From Tessaracoccus sp. SD287 (lineage in GTDB: Bacteria > Actinomycetota > Actinomycetes > Propionibacteriales > Propionibacteriaceae), in assembly GCF_017355265.1 (NCBI RefSeq), contig NZ_JADIJQ010000012.1, positions 25,965-89,964 on the forward strand: a stretch of DNA of 64,000 bases, read 5' to 3'. Below are positions 25,865 through 32,527 of this stretch, one piece after another. A program made the translations under genes and the position numbers. A model generated the notes under the pieces. It was not told the DNA's origin. It did not search any database and worked only from the letters and a program-made list of their open reading frames with translations. Numbering within the stretch: the stretch's first letter is position 1; each line of letters begins with the position of its first letter.

Positions 25865-27247
25865 ATGAAGCTGACCCTTCTGGGTGGCGGCGGCTTCCGC
25901 GTCCCGCTGGTCTACCGCGCGTTGATGGCCGACCAGAGCCCCGGACGGGTCAGCGAGGTGCGCCTGTACGACGTGGACGAGGTGCGCCTGGCCGCGATCA
26001 GCCAGGTGGTCGCCGAACTGGCCGCCGGTCGTGAGGACGCGCCCACCGTCATCGCCACCACCGACCTAGGCCAGGCCCTGGCGGGCACCGACTTCGTCTT
26101 CTCCGCGGTCCGCGTCGGCGGCACTGATGCCCGGGCCGCCGACGAACGCATCTGCCTGGACCACCAGGTCATCGGCCAGGAGACCGTCGGCGCCGGCGGC
26201 ATCTCCTATGCGCTGCGAAGCATCCCGGTCGCGCTGCAGTTCGCCGAGGCCATCCAGACCCACGCGCCCTCGGCCTGGGTGATCAACTTCTCCAACCCGG
26301 CCGGGGTGATCACCCAGGTGCTGCGGGAGCGGCTCGGCGACCGGGTCGTGGGCATCTGCGACTCACCTGTCGGGCTCGCCCGCCGCGCCCTCAAGGCGCT
26401 GCGGGGGGCCGGTCTGGTGCCCGACGAGCCGGGGGCGCAGATCCGTCCTGACTACCTGGGCCTGAACCACCTGGGCTGGCTGCGCGGACTGCACGTGGAC
26501 GGCGCGGACGTGCTGCCGCTGCTGCTGGAGCGCGCCGACCTGCTGGAGACCTTCGAGGAGGGCAGGCTCTTCGGTGCCCCGCTCATCCAGACACTGGGTG
26601 CCATCCCGAACGAGTACCTGCACTACTACTACTTCACCCGTGAGGCACTGGCCGCCGACCTGGCGGCCACGGACCCGCGGGGACAGTTCCTGGCGGCCCA
26701 GCAGGGACGCTTCTACGCCGCGGTCGCCGCCCTGGGTGGGGGACCCGGGGCGCTGGACCTGTGGGAGGCGACCCGGCTCGAACGCGAGCAGACCTACATG
26801 GCATCCAACCGTGAGGCTGCCGGAAGCTTCGAACGCGACCAGGACGACCTGCAGACCGGCGGCTACGACCAGGTGGCGCTGGCCATCATGCACGCCATCG
26901 CCAACGACGAACCGGCCGAGTTGATCCTCAACGTCGCCAACAGGGGCACCATCGGCGCCCTGGCAGACGAGGACGTCATCGAGGCCCCCTGCCGGATCGA
27001 CGCCACCGGCATCCATCCCCAACCGGTCGATGACCTGTGGCCCCACGCCCGGGGCATCGTCAGCAACGCCAAGTACGTCGAGAACGCCACCATCGCCGCC
27101 GCCCTGCAGCAGTCCCGCCGGCAGGCGCTGCTGGCGCTGGTGCACCACCCGCTGGTCGACTCCTACGCCGTCGCCACCCAGGTGCTGGACGACCTGGTCG
27201 CGCACTATCCCCAACTGGCCGCACTGGGGTCGTCGCCGAGCCGATAG
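25865..27247 (+). CDS. GH4-family 6-phospho-beta-glucosidase-like glycosidase
   Basis: A 460-residue NAD+- and metal-dependent GH4 enzyme. The N-terminal dinucleotide fold reads LTLLGGGGFRVPLVYRAL and then VRLYDVDEVR. The metal-binding Cys lies in GICDSPVGLARR (~171) and the metal His in LGLNHLGWLRGL (~198–209). NPAGVITQ (~148) contacts the phosphorylated substrate. The DSP and NHLGW segments resemble 6-phospho-β-glucosidases more than α-galactosidases. CAGGAGG precedes ATG 25865. No PTS gene lies nearby, so the source of phosphorylated β-glucoside is not evident. Confidence 0.87.
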   Translation: MKLTLLGGGGFRVPLVYRALMADQSPGRVSEVRLYDVDEVRLAAISQVVAELAAGREDAPTVIATTDLGQALAGTDFVFSAVRVGGTDARAADERICLDHQVIGQETVGAGGISYALRSIPVALQFAEAIQTHAPSAWVINFSNPAGVITQVLRERLGDRVVGICDSPVGLARRALKALRGAGLVPDEPGAQIRPDYLGLNHLGWLRGLHVDGADVLPLLLERADLLETFEEGRLFGAPLIQTLGAIPNEYLHYYYFTREALAADLAATDPRGQFLAAQQGRFYAAVAALGGGPGALDLWEATRLEREQTYMASNREAAGSFERDQDDLQTGGYDQVALAIMHAIANDEPAELILNVANRGTIGALADEDVIEAPCRIDATGIHPQPVDDLWPHARGIVSNAKYVENATIAAALQQSRRQALLALVHHPLVDSYAVATQVLDDLVAHYPQLAALGSSPSR

Positions 27248-27301
27248 AGTGGGCACCGCCAGTCCGGCACCTCGATGTACAGCCGTGAAGCGGAGGAACC
27301 C

Positions 27302-28573
27302 GTGACCCAGCCCAGCCAGGACCCATCCCGTCCCCAGGACCCAGGAAGCCCGTCACCGGTGGCTGCCGTCGTCGTGCTGGCAGCCGGTGGCGGCACCCGG
27401 ATGAAGTCGACCACCTCCAAGCTGCTGCACCGCGTCGCCGGCCAGACGATGCTCAGCTACGCGGTCTCGGCGGCCGGGGCGCTCGACCCGCAGAACCTGG
27501 TGGTCGTGGTGGGCCACAACCGCGAGCAGGTGCTCGAGCACCTGCACGACATCGCCCCCGAGGTGAGGACCGCGGTCCAGGAGGAGCAGAAGGGCACCGG
27601 GCATGCCGTGGGCTGCGGACTGGTCGGACTGGAGCAGATCACCGGCGAGGTGGTGGTCACCTACGGCGACGTGCCCATGCTGACCGGCGAGACGCTGGTG
27701 GAACTGGTCGAGGCGCACCGCAGCGCCGGGAACAAGGCCACCGTGATGACGGCGGTCGTGCCCGACCCGACCGGATACGGTCGAGTCATCCGCGACGGCG
27801 ACCGGGTCGCCCGCATCGTCGAACAGAAGGACGCCAGCCCTGATGAGGCCGAGGTCCGCGAGATCAACTCCGGCATCTACGTCTTCGACGCCGAGGTGCT
27901 GCGCCACGGCCTGTCGAACCTGGACACCGACAATGCCCAGGGCGAGTTGTACCTGACCGACGTGATCACCATCGCCAACCGGGCCGGTCACCGGGTCGGC
28001 GCCCACATCATCGACGACCTGTGGCAGACCGAGGGCGTCAACGACCGGGTCCAGTTGGGCCGGATGCATGCCGAGATGAACCGCCGCATCGTCGAGAAGT
28101 GGCAGCGGGCAGGCGTCACGGTCCTCGACCCCACCAGCACCTGGATCGAGTCGGAGGTCGACCTGGGCCAGGACGTCACCCTGCTGCCCAACACCCACCT
28201 GGAGGGCGCCACCTCGATTGCGTCCGGGGCCACTATCGGCCCCGACACCACCCTGCGAGACGTCGAGGTCGGTGAAGGCGCCACCGTCATTCGTAGTCAC
28301 GCCGAACTGGCGGTGGTCGGGCCCGGTGCCGTGGTCGGTCCCTTCGCCCACCTGCGGCCGGGTGCCCAACTCGGCCAGGGCACCACCGCGGCCGGTTTCG
28401 TCGCCATCCGCAACGCCACCATCGGCGACGGCTCCACCATCGCTCCGTTGAGCTATGTCGGTGGGGTCGGGGTCGAGGCCGGTAGTCTGCTCCAGCCCGG
28501 TGCGATCCTGATCGATGCCGAGACCATCCACGTCAATGCCCAGCACACCGATCGTCCGGAGGACTCCCAGTGA
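27302..28573 (+). CDS. glmU: GlmU with intact uridyltransferase but truncated acetyltransferase domain
   Basis: A 423-residue UDP-GlcNAc pyrophosphorylase homologue. The N-terminal nucleotidyltransferase is complete (LAAGGGTRMKS ~26–36, then QEEQKGTGHAV, YGDVPMLTG, NSGIYVFD). The left-handed β-helix starts near 275 but stops early. Where bacterial GlmU has the catalytic His (H363 in E. coli, in HLTYLGD), this protein reads APLSYVGG. The following NYDG segment and about 80 residues of helix coils and C-terminal tail are missing. The next gene begins at the stop codon (GTGA), so no frameshifted remainder exists. GCGGAGGAAC precedes GTG 27302. Uridyl transfer is expected; acetyl transfer is not. 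Confidence 0.88.
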   Translation: MTQPSQDPSRPQDPGSPSPVAAVVVLAAGGGTRMKSTTSKLLHRVAGQTMLSYAVSAAGALDPQNLVVVVGHNREQVLEHLHDIAPEVRTAVQEEQKGTGHAVGCGLVGLEQITGEVVVTYGDVPMLTGETLVELVEAHRSAGNKATVMTAVVPDPTGYGRVIRDGDRVARIVEQKDASPDEAEVREINSGIYVFDAEVLRHGLSNLDTDNAQGELYLTDVITIANRAGHRVGAHIIDDLWQTEGVNDRVQLGRMHAEMNRRIVEKWQRAGVTVLDPTSTWIESEVDLGQDVTLLPNTHLEGATSIASGATIGPDTTLRDVEVGEGATVIRSHAELAVVGPGAVVGPFAHLRPGAQLGQGTTAAGFVAIRNATIGDGSTIAPLSYVGGVGVEAGSLLQPGAILIDAETIHVNAQHTDRPEDSQ

Positions 28574-29550
28574 CCAGTGGCGTCAAGCGCCCCAATGACA
28601 AAGAGATCAAGCTGTTCTCGGGGCGCGCATACCCAGAATTGGCCCATGAGATCTCCGAACTGATGGGCGTCCCGCTGGTGCCCACCCGGGCGCTGGCCTA
28701 CGCCAACACCGAGATCTACGTTCGCTTCGAGGAGTCGGTGCGAGGCTCGGACGCCTTCGTCATCCAGTCCCACTGCGCCCCGGTGAACGAGTGGATCATG
28801 GAGCAGTTGATCATGGTCGACGCCCTGAAGCGGGCCTCGGCCAAGCGGATCACGGTGGTCGCCCCCTTCTATCCCTATGCTCGCCAGGACAAGAAGCACC
28901 TCGGACGTGAGCCCATCTCGGCCCGCCTGATCGCCGACATGTTCAAGGTGGCCGGCGCCGACCGCATCATGTCGGTCGACCTTCACGCCGCCCAGATCAT
29001 GGGCTTCTTCGACGGCCCCGTCGACCACCTGTGGGCGCTGCCGGTGCTCTCGGACTACGTCTCCGAGAAGTACGCCGGTGAGGACATCGTCGTGGTCTCA
29101 CCCGACGCCGGGCGAGTGCGCCTGGCCGACATGTGGACCGACCGGCTGCACTCCTCGCTGGCCATCATCCACAAGCGCCGTGACCCCGACAAGGCCAACA
29201 CCGTCGAGGTCCACGAGGTGGTCGGTGACGTGGTCGGCAAGACCTGTCTGCTGGTTGACGACATGATCGACACCGCCGGCACCATCTGCCAGGCCGCCGA
29301 GGCGCTGATCGAGCGCGGCGCCGCCAAGGTCATCGCGGCCGCCACCCACCCGGTGCTGTCCGGCCCGGCTGCGCAACGACTCAACGACTCACCCTTCGAA
29401 GAGATCATCGTCACCAACACGCTGCCCCAGCGTGCCGGGGTCGACATCCCGAAGCTGACGGTGCTGTCGATCGCCCCCTTGATCTCCAAGGCCATCCACG
29501 AGGTCTTCGAGGACGGTTCGGTGACCTCCCTGTTCAACGGTCACGCCTGA
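28570..29550 (+). CDS. prs: Ribose-phosphate pyrophosphokinase
   Basis: A 326-residue PRPP synthetase making PRPP from ribose-5-phosphate and ATP for nucleotide, His and Trp synthesis. Seen: KLFSGRAYPELAHEI (~14), FVIQSH, the flexible-loop YPYARQDKK region (~98–106), DLHAAQIMGFF (~138) and the PRPP loop CLLVDDMIDTAGTI (~228–241). GTG start with GGAGGACTCCCA upstream overlaps the glmU stop by 4 nt. The glmU–prs pairing is the common actinobacterial arrangement, tying cell-wall precursor and PRPP supply together. Confidence 0.95.
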   Translation: MTSGVKRPNDKEIKLFSGRAYPELAHEISELMGVPLVPTRALAYANTEIYVRFEESVRGSDAFVIQSHCAPVNEWIMEQLIMVDALKRASAKRITVVAPFYPYARQDKKHLGREPISARLIADMFKVAGADRIMSVDLHAAQIMGFFDGPVDHLWALPVLSDYVSEKYAGEDIVVVSPDAGRVRLADMWTDRLHSSLAIIHKRRDPDKANTVEVHEVVGDVVGKTCLLVDDMIDTAGTICQAAEALIERGAAKVIAAATHPVLSGPAAQRLNDSPFEEIIVTNTLPQRAGVDIPKLTVLSIAPLISKAIHEVFEDGSVTSLFNGHA

Positions 29551-29552
29551 GC

Positions 29553-30029
29553 ATGGTCGACCCCGGCGAACAGCGCGCACTGGCGGCCCTCCAGGCAGCC
29601 GGCGTGCCGTTCGCGATCACCCGGCACGGTCGGGTGGGGTCGCTGGCCGAGGCGGCAGCGGCGCGCGGGGTGGAACCCGGCGACATCATCAAGAGCCTGG
29701 TGGTGCGTCGCGGCGACGACGACTTCCTGTTCGTGCTGGTGCCCGGCGACCGTGAGATCAGTTGGCCCAAGCTGCGCGGACTGCTCGGCGTGAGCCGGCT
29801 CTCGATGCCGGATGCGGCCACCGCGCGCGACGCCACCGGGTACGAGCGCGGCACCATCACCCCGTTCGGGTCGGTGCGCCGCTGGCCGGTGGTCGCCGAC
29901 GCCACCGTGGCCGGACGCACCGTCTCCCTCGGCGCCGGCGCCCACGGCGTGGCAGCCACCTTGGCCGGGGACGACGTCATTTCGACCCTGGACGCTCAGG
30001 TCGCCGACGTCACCGACCCAGCCGGATGA
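29553..30029 (+). CDS. YbaK/EbsC-type aminoacyl-tRNA deacylase
   Basis: A 158-residue single-domain YbaK/ProX-like protein. The order AAAARGVEPGDIIKSLVVRR (~33–52), then FLFVLVPGDREISWPKL, G.E.GTITPFG (~106–115) and the C-terminal GAGAHGVAATLAGDDV fit the editing domain that hydrolyses mischarged tRNA (Cys-tRNA-Pro in characterised members). The catalytic Lys is in the IIKSLVV strand. ATG 29553 follows the prs stop by 2 nt, so it is co-transcribed with glmU and prs. A transcription start for rplY follows just after its end. Confidence 0.85.
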   Translation: MVDPGEQRALAALQAAGVPFAITRHGRVGSLAEAAAARGVEPGDIIKSLVVRRGDDDFLFVLVPGDREISWPKLRGLLGVSRLSMPDAATARDATGYERGTITPFGSVRRWPVVADATVAGRTVSLGAGAHGVAATLAGDDVISTLDAQVADVTDPAG

Positions 30030-30055
30030 ATTTGTCTGGCCCGCGGTCCAGCCGA

Positions 30056-30171
30056 TAGACTCACCGGGCTGCTTGGCGAGGGACGCCTGTCCGTGATCGA
30101 CGAGCTCCATTAGTGGAGTCCGTTTGCCCTCCCTCGCGAGCCCACACGTTCGAGGTTGAGGAGAAACAACA
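30056..30171 (+). promoter_or_regulatory. Promoter and structured leader of rplY
   Basis: TAGACT (30056–30061) is a likely -10, giving a 5′ leader of about 100 nt. The leader can fold into an outer stem GCGAGGGA/TCCCTCGC (30076–30083 with 30130–30137). This encloses a hairpin whose inner stem is CTCCA-TTAG-TGGAG (30105–30118), extended by ACG/CGT beyond an internal mismatch. The ribosome-binding site GAGGAG follows at about 30159–30164. The layout suits autogenous control of a ribosomal-protein gene, but no factor is known from the sequence. Confidence 0.5.
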
Positions 30172-30798
30172 ATGGCTGAAATCACTCTCGTCGCAGAGTC
30201 CCGTTCCGAGTTCGGCAAGGGCGCTGCCCGCCGCCTGCGCCGCGCCGGCCAGGTTCCCGCCGTGCTGTACGGCCACGGCACCGATCCCGTCCACATCGCC
30301 CTGCCGGGCCACGCGACGCTGCTGGCCCTGCGCCAGGCCAACGCCCTGCTGTCGATTGAGGTCCCCGGCGAGGCCGCCCAGCTGGCCCTGCCCAAGCAGG
30401 TGCAGCGCGACCCCATCCGCGGTTTCATCGAGCACGTCGACCTGCTGCTGGTGCGCCGCGGTGAGAAGGTCTCGGTCGAGGTCGCCATCGTGACCACCGG
30501 TGAGGCCACCCCCAACACCATGGTCAGCATTGAGCACAGCACCATCACCGTGCTCGCCCCGGCCACCAGCATCCCCAGCGAGATCGAGGTCTCGATCGAG
30601 GGCGCCGAGGTCGGCACCCAGATCCTGCTGGGCGACCTGCAGCTGCCCGAGAACGTCGAGATCGCCGGTGACCCCGAGGCGCTGGTCGTCAACATCACCA
30701 ATGCCCCGAGCCAGGCCCAGCTGGACGCCGAGATGGCCGAGGCCGAGGCTGAGGCCGGCATCGAGCACGAGGCTCCTGCCGCTGCTGAAGAGGCCTGA
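30172..30798 (+). CDS. rplY: 50S ribosomal protein L25/general stress protein Ctc
   Basis: A 208-residue long-form L25 (TL5/CTC type). The N-terminal 5S-rRNA-binding domain (FGKGAARRLRRAGQVPAVLYG, ~14–34, and DPIRGFIEHVDLL ~80–92) is followed by the C-terminal β domain (~100–185). An acidic alanine/glutamate-rich tail completes it. The rplY–pth order is conserved in actinobacteria. TTGAGGAGAAACAACA precedes the ATG. The structured leader upstream is described separately. Confidence 0.95.
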   Translation: MAEITLVAESRSEFGKGAARRLRRAGQVPAVLYGHGTDPVHIALPGHATLLALRQANALLSIEVPGEAAQLALPKQVQRDPIRGFIEHVDLLLVRRGEKVSVEVAIVTTGEATPNTMVSIEHSTITVLAPATSIPSEIEVSIEGAEVGTQILLGDLQLPENVEIAGDPEALVVNITNAPSQAQLDAEMAEAEAEAGIEHEAPAAAEEA

Positions 30799-30821
30799 GC
30801 ACGACCCAGGTCTGGGCCGTC

Positions 30822-31421
30822 ATGAATTCTCCCTGGCTGGTGGCGGGGCTCGGCAACCCGGGCTCCGCCTACGCCTCGACCCGCCACAACGCGGGCTTTC
30901 TCGTCGTCGACGAGGCGGCCTCGCGTGGGCGGGTCAGTTTTTCTGCCCCCCGCGGTATGTATGCCGATGTCGCCGAGACGCGTCTGGGGGCGAGCGGCTT
31001 CGGTGCCGTCGGGGACGCGGTCAAGGTGGTGCTGGCCAAACCCCGCACCTACATGAACGAGTCGGGACGCTCGATTCGGGCGCTGTGCTCCTTCCACAAA
31101 ATCCCCACCGACCAGGTCATCGTCGTCCACGACGAACTGGACATTGACTTCGGCCAGTTGCGGATCAAGGTCGGTGGCGGCGACAACGGCCACAACGGCC
31201 TCAAGTCGACCCGCGCCCACCTCGGTTCGGGTGACTTCTTCCGCGTCCGCTACGGCATTGGTCGCCCCCCGGGCCGGCAGGCCGCCTCCGATTACGTCCT
31301 GGAGCCCTTCCCGGCGAAGCTGCGCGACGACGTGCTGGTCGAGGCCAGCCGCGCCTGTGACGCGATCGAGGTGCTGATCCGCGACGGGCTGGCGGCCGCG
31401 CAGAACATCTTCAACAGCTGA
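30822..31421 (+). CDS. pth: Peptidyl-tRNA hydrolase
   Basis: A 199-residue Pth that releases peptides from drop-off peptidyl-tRNA. Conserved LVAGLGNPGSAYASTRHNAGF (residues ~6–26, catalytic His in TRHN), KPRTYMNESG (Asn ~70–79), VVHDELDIDFG (catalytic Asp ~101) and GGGDNGHNGLKS (~117–128) are all present. It lies 23 nt after rplY and is probably co-transcribed. The stop codon sits 8 nt before the first palindromic element of the DUF559 locus. Confidence 0.95.
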   Translation: MNSPWLVAGLGNPGSAYASTRHNAGFLVVDEAASRGRVSFSAPRGMYADVAETRLGASGFGAVGDAVKVVLAKPRTYMNESGRSIRALCSFHKIPTDQVIVVHDELDIDFGQLRIKVGGGDNGHNGLKSTRAHLGSGDFFRVRYGIGRPPGRQAASDYVLEPFPAKLRDDVLVEASRACDAIEVLIRDGLAAAQNIFNS

Positions 31422-31429
31422 TTCCACTC

Positions 31430-31500
31430 CAGCAGCGTGCACACAGTGCGGCTCTCTCAGTCGCTGCGCCGACACCGTCCTCACTGGGTGCACGTTGCTG
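31430..31500. repeat. Palindromic element A1 flanking the DUF559 gene
   Basis: Arms CAGCAGCGTGCACACAGTG (31430–31448) and CACTGGGTGCACGTTGCTG (31482–31500) pair at 17 of 19 positions, one of the two exceptions being a G·T. The spacer is 33 nt. The inner arm (31482–31500) is the exact reverse complement of the inner arm of element A2 at 32412–32430. The last codons and the TGA of the nuclease gene lie within this inner arm. Confidence 0.85.
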
Positions 31501-32323
31501 AGAGCTTGCGCAAGGTCCTGATGACCAGGTCCGGCATGGTGTCCAGACTGTGCCAGGTGAAGCGCAGCACCGTCCACCCATCGAGTTGCAGATAGTTGTG
31601 ACGCTCGGCGTCGGACTCCATCGCCGCTTGGCTGCTGTGGTAGGCCCAGCCATCGAACTCCAGGGCGAGCTTTGCCCCGGGGAAGGCTGCGTCAATGTAG
31701 AACGTGCGACCCAGGATGCGGACCCGGTGGTTCGCTCGCCAGCCCTTGATTCCTGCCTGGCGCAGGGTGGAATGCGCTCGGCGCTCCAGTGCCGACCATG
31801 GGCTGTCCCGTGACTCCCACAGCAGACGCGCGCGGTGGCGATTGCCGGCTCGGTTCGGCAACGCGTCCAGGGCGTCAGTGAGCTGGCGGATCGTCGCCGC
31901 GCGGCTGCGCAGCACCTCATCGATTGGGCTGGCGCCCATCGCGTCGACCAGCTGCAGCGCCGCCAGTGCTGGGCTCGCGATCCTCAGGTCCCCCCGGTTC
32001 ACCGTCAGGACGGTCGGAATGCTGTCCAGCGTCGGGACCAGCCAGGGTGGGGGATTGCGGAAGCGCGCCGGGGCGATGGGCACCGTCTCGTTCGCCAGCG
32101 CTGGCCAGAAGAGCAGACGGGCGGCTGCGGCCCCGATCACGGTGGCCTGCGGACGGGCCGCTTGGGCGGCGTGCACCCGGTCCAGCCAGGTATCGGACTC
32201 GGCGGCGGTGTAGATGCCGGGCAGGATCGCCCGCAGGTTCCCGCGGCGCACCTGTTCGTCGACGTGACCGCGCCGGTCCAGGGGTACCTGGGCTCGGACA
32301 ATGAGGTGGGTTGCTGGTGTCAT
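31481..32323 (-). CDS. AbiEi-like winged-helix plus DUF559 nuclease-like protein (locus A)
   Basis: A 280-residue protein. The N-terminal ~70 residues resemble an AbiEi-type winged helix (HVDEQVRRGNLRAILPGIYT). A middle helical region follows, and the C-terminal ~110 residues are a DUF559/Vsr-like PD-(D/E)xK fold: Asp in YIDAAFPG, Glu and Asp in LALEFDGWAYH (~225–235), then a final strand WTVLRFTW. Family members are annotated as endonuclease-domain proteins, without proven function that I know of. I use ATG 32323 because the ~25 upstream residues are basic and unlike the family. The gene is enclosed by elements A1 and A2, and its 3′ end runs into A1. Confidence 0.8.
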   Translation of the reverse strand: MTPATHLIVRAQVPLDRRGHVDEQVRRGNLRAILPGIYTAAESDTWLDRVHAAQAARPQATVIGAAAARLLFWPALANETVPIAPARFRNPPPWLVPTLDSIPTVLTVNRGDLRIASPALAALQLVDAMGASPIDEVLRSRAATIRQLTDALDALPNRAGNRHRARLLWESRDSPWSALERRAHSTLRQAGIKGWRANHRVRILGRTFYIDAAFPGAKLALEFDGWAYHSSQAAMESDAERHNYLQLDGWTVLRFTWHSLDTMPDLVIRTLRKLSATCTQ

Positions 32324-32359
32324 GCCCCGGTTATGGGTGTCGCGGCGCGGCCACGACCA

Positions 32360-32401
32360 GTTCTCCACAGGTTTTCTGCGTGGCGGAAGGTTCTCCACAG
32401 G
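32360..32401. repeat. Direct repeats GTTCTCCACAGG upstream of the locus A nuclease
   Basis: Two exact 12-nt copies at 32360–32371 and 32390–32401, 30 bp apart (about three helical turns). They lie between element A2 and the nuclease start. The core TTCTCCACA differs by one base from the DnaA-box-like TTATCCACA found at the same place in locus B and before the DUF222 gene. Confidence 0.7.
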
Positions 32402-32411
32402 CCGGGTCGAA

Positions 32412-32482
32412 CAGCAACGTGCACCCAGTGGACCAAGAACGCTTCCCGGTGGCCGGATTGGCTCACTGGGTGCACGCTGCTG
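32412..32482. repeat. Palindromic element A2 flanking the DUF559 gene
   Basis: Arms CAGCAACGTGCACCCAGTG (32412–32430) and CACTGGGTGCACGCTGCTG (32464–32482) pair at all 19 positions, counting one wobble. The spacer is 33 nt, and an extra GTCGA/TCGAC pairing (32406–32410 with 32485–32489) extends the stem. The spacer contains an inner CCAA…TTGG and CCGG-TGG-CCGG. It ends 88 nt before the nuclease start and about 30 nt before the mfd promoter. Confidence 0.85.
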
Positions 32483-32527
32483 GGTCGACGGGTGTGGCCG
32501 TGGAGCGGCATCGCCTAAACTCGGCGG

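Noticed and set aside
27302..28573. GlmU truncation as a sequencing or natural frameshift
   Set aside because: No remaining β-helix motif (such as NYDG) is found in other frames, and prs begins at the glmU stop with its own ribosome-binding site.
31430..32482. A classical insertion sequence formed by the inverted repeats around the nuclease gene
   Set aside because: The protein has no transposase fold, no target-site duplication is visible, and each end is itself a palindrome, unlike normal IS ends. A mobile nature is still possible, so it is kept as a finding without the IS label.
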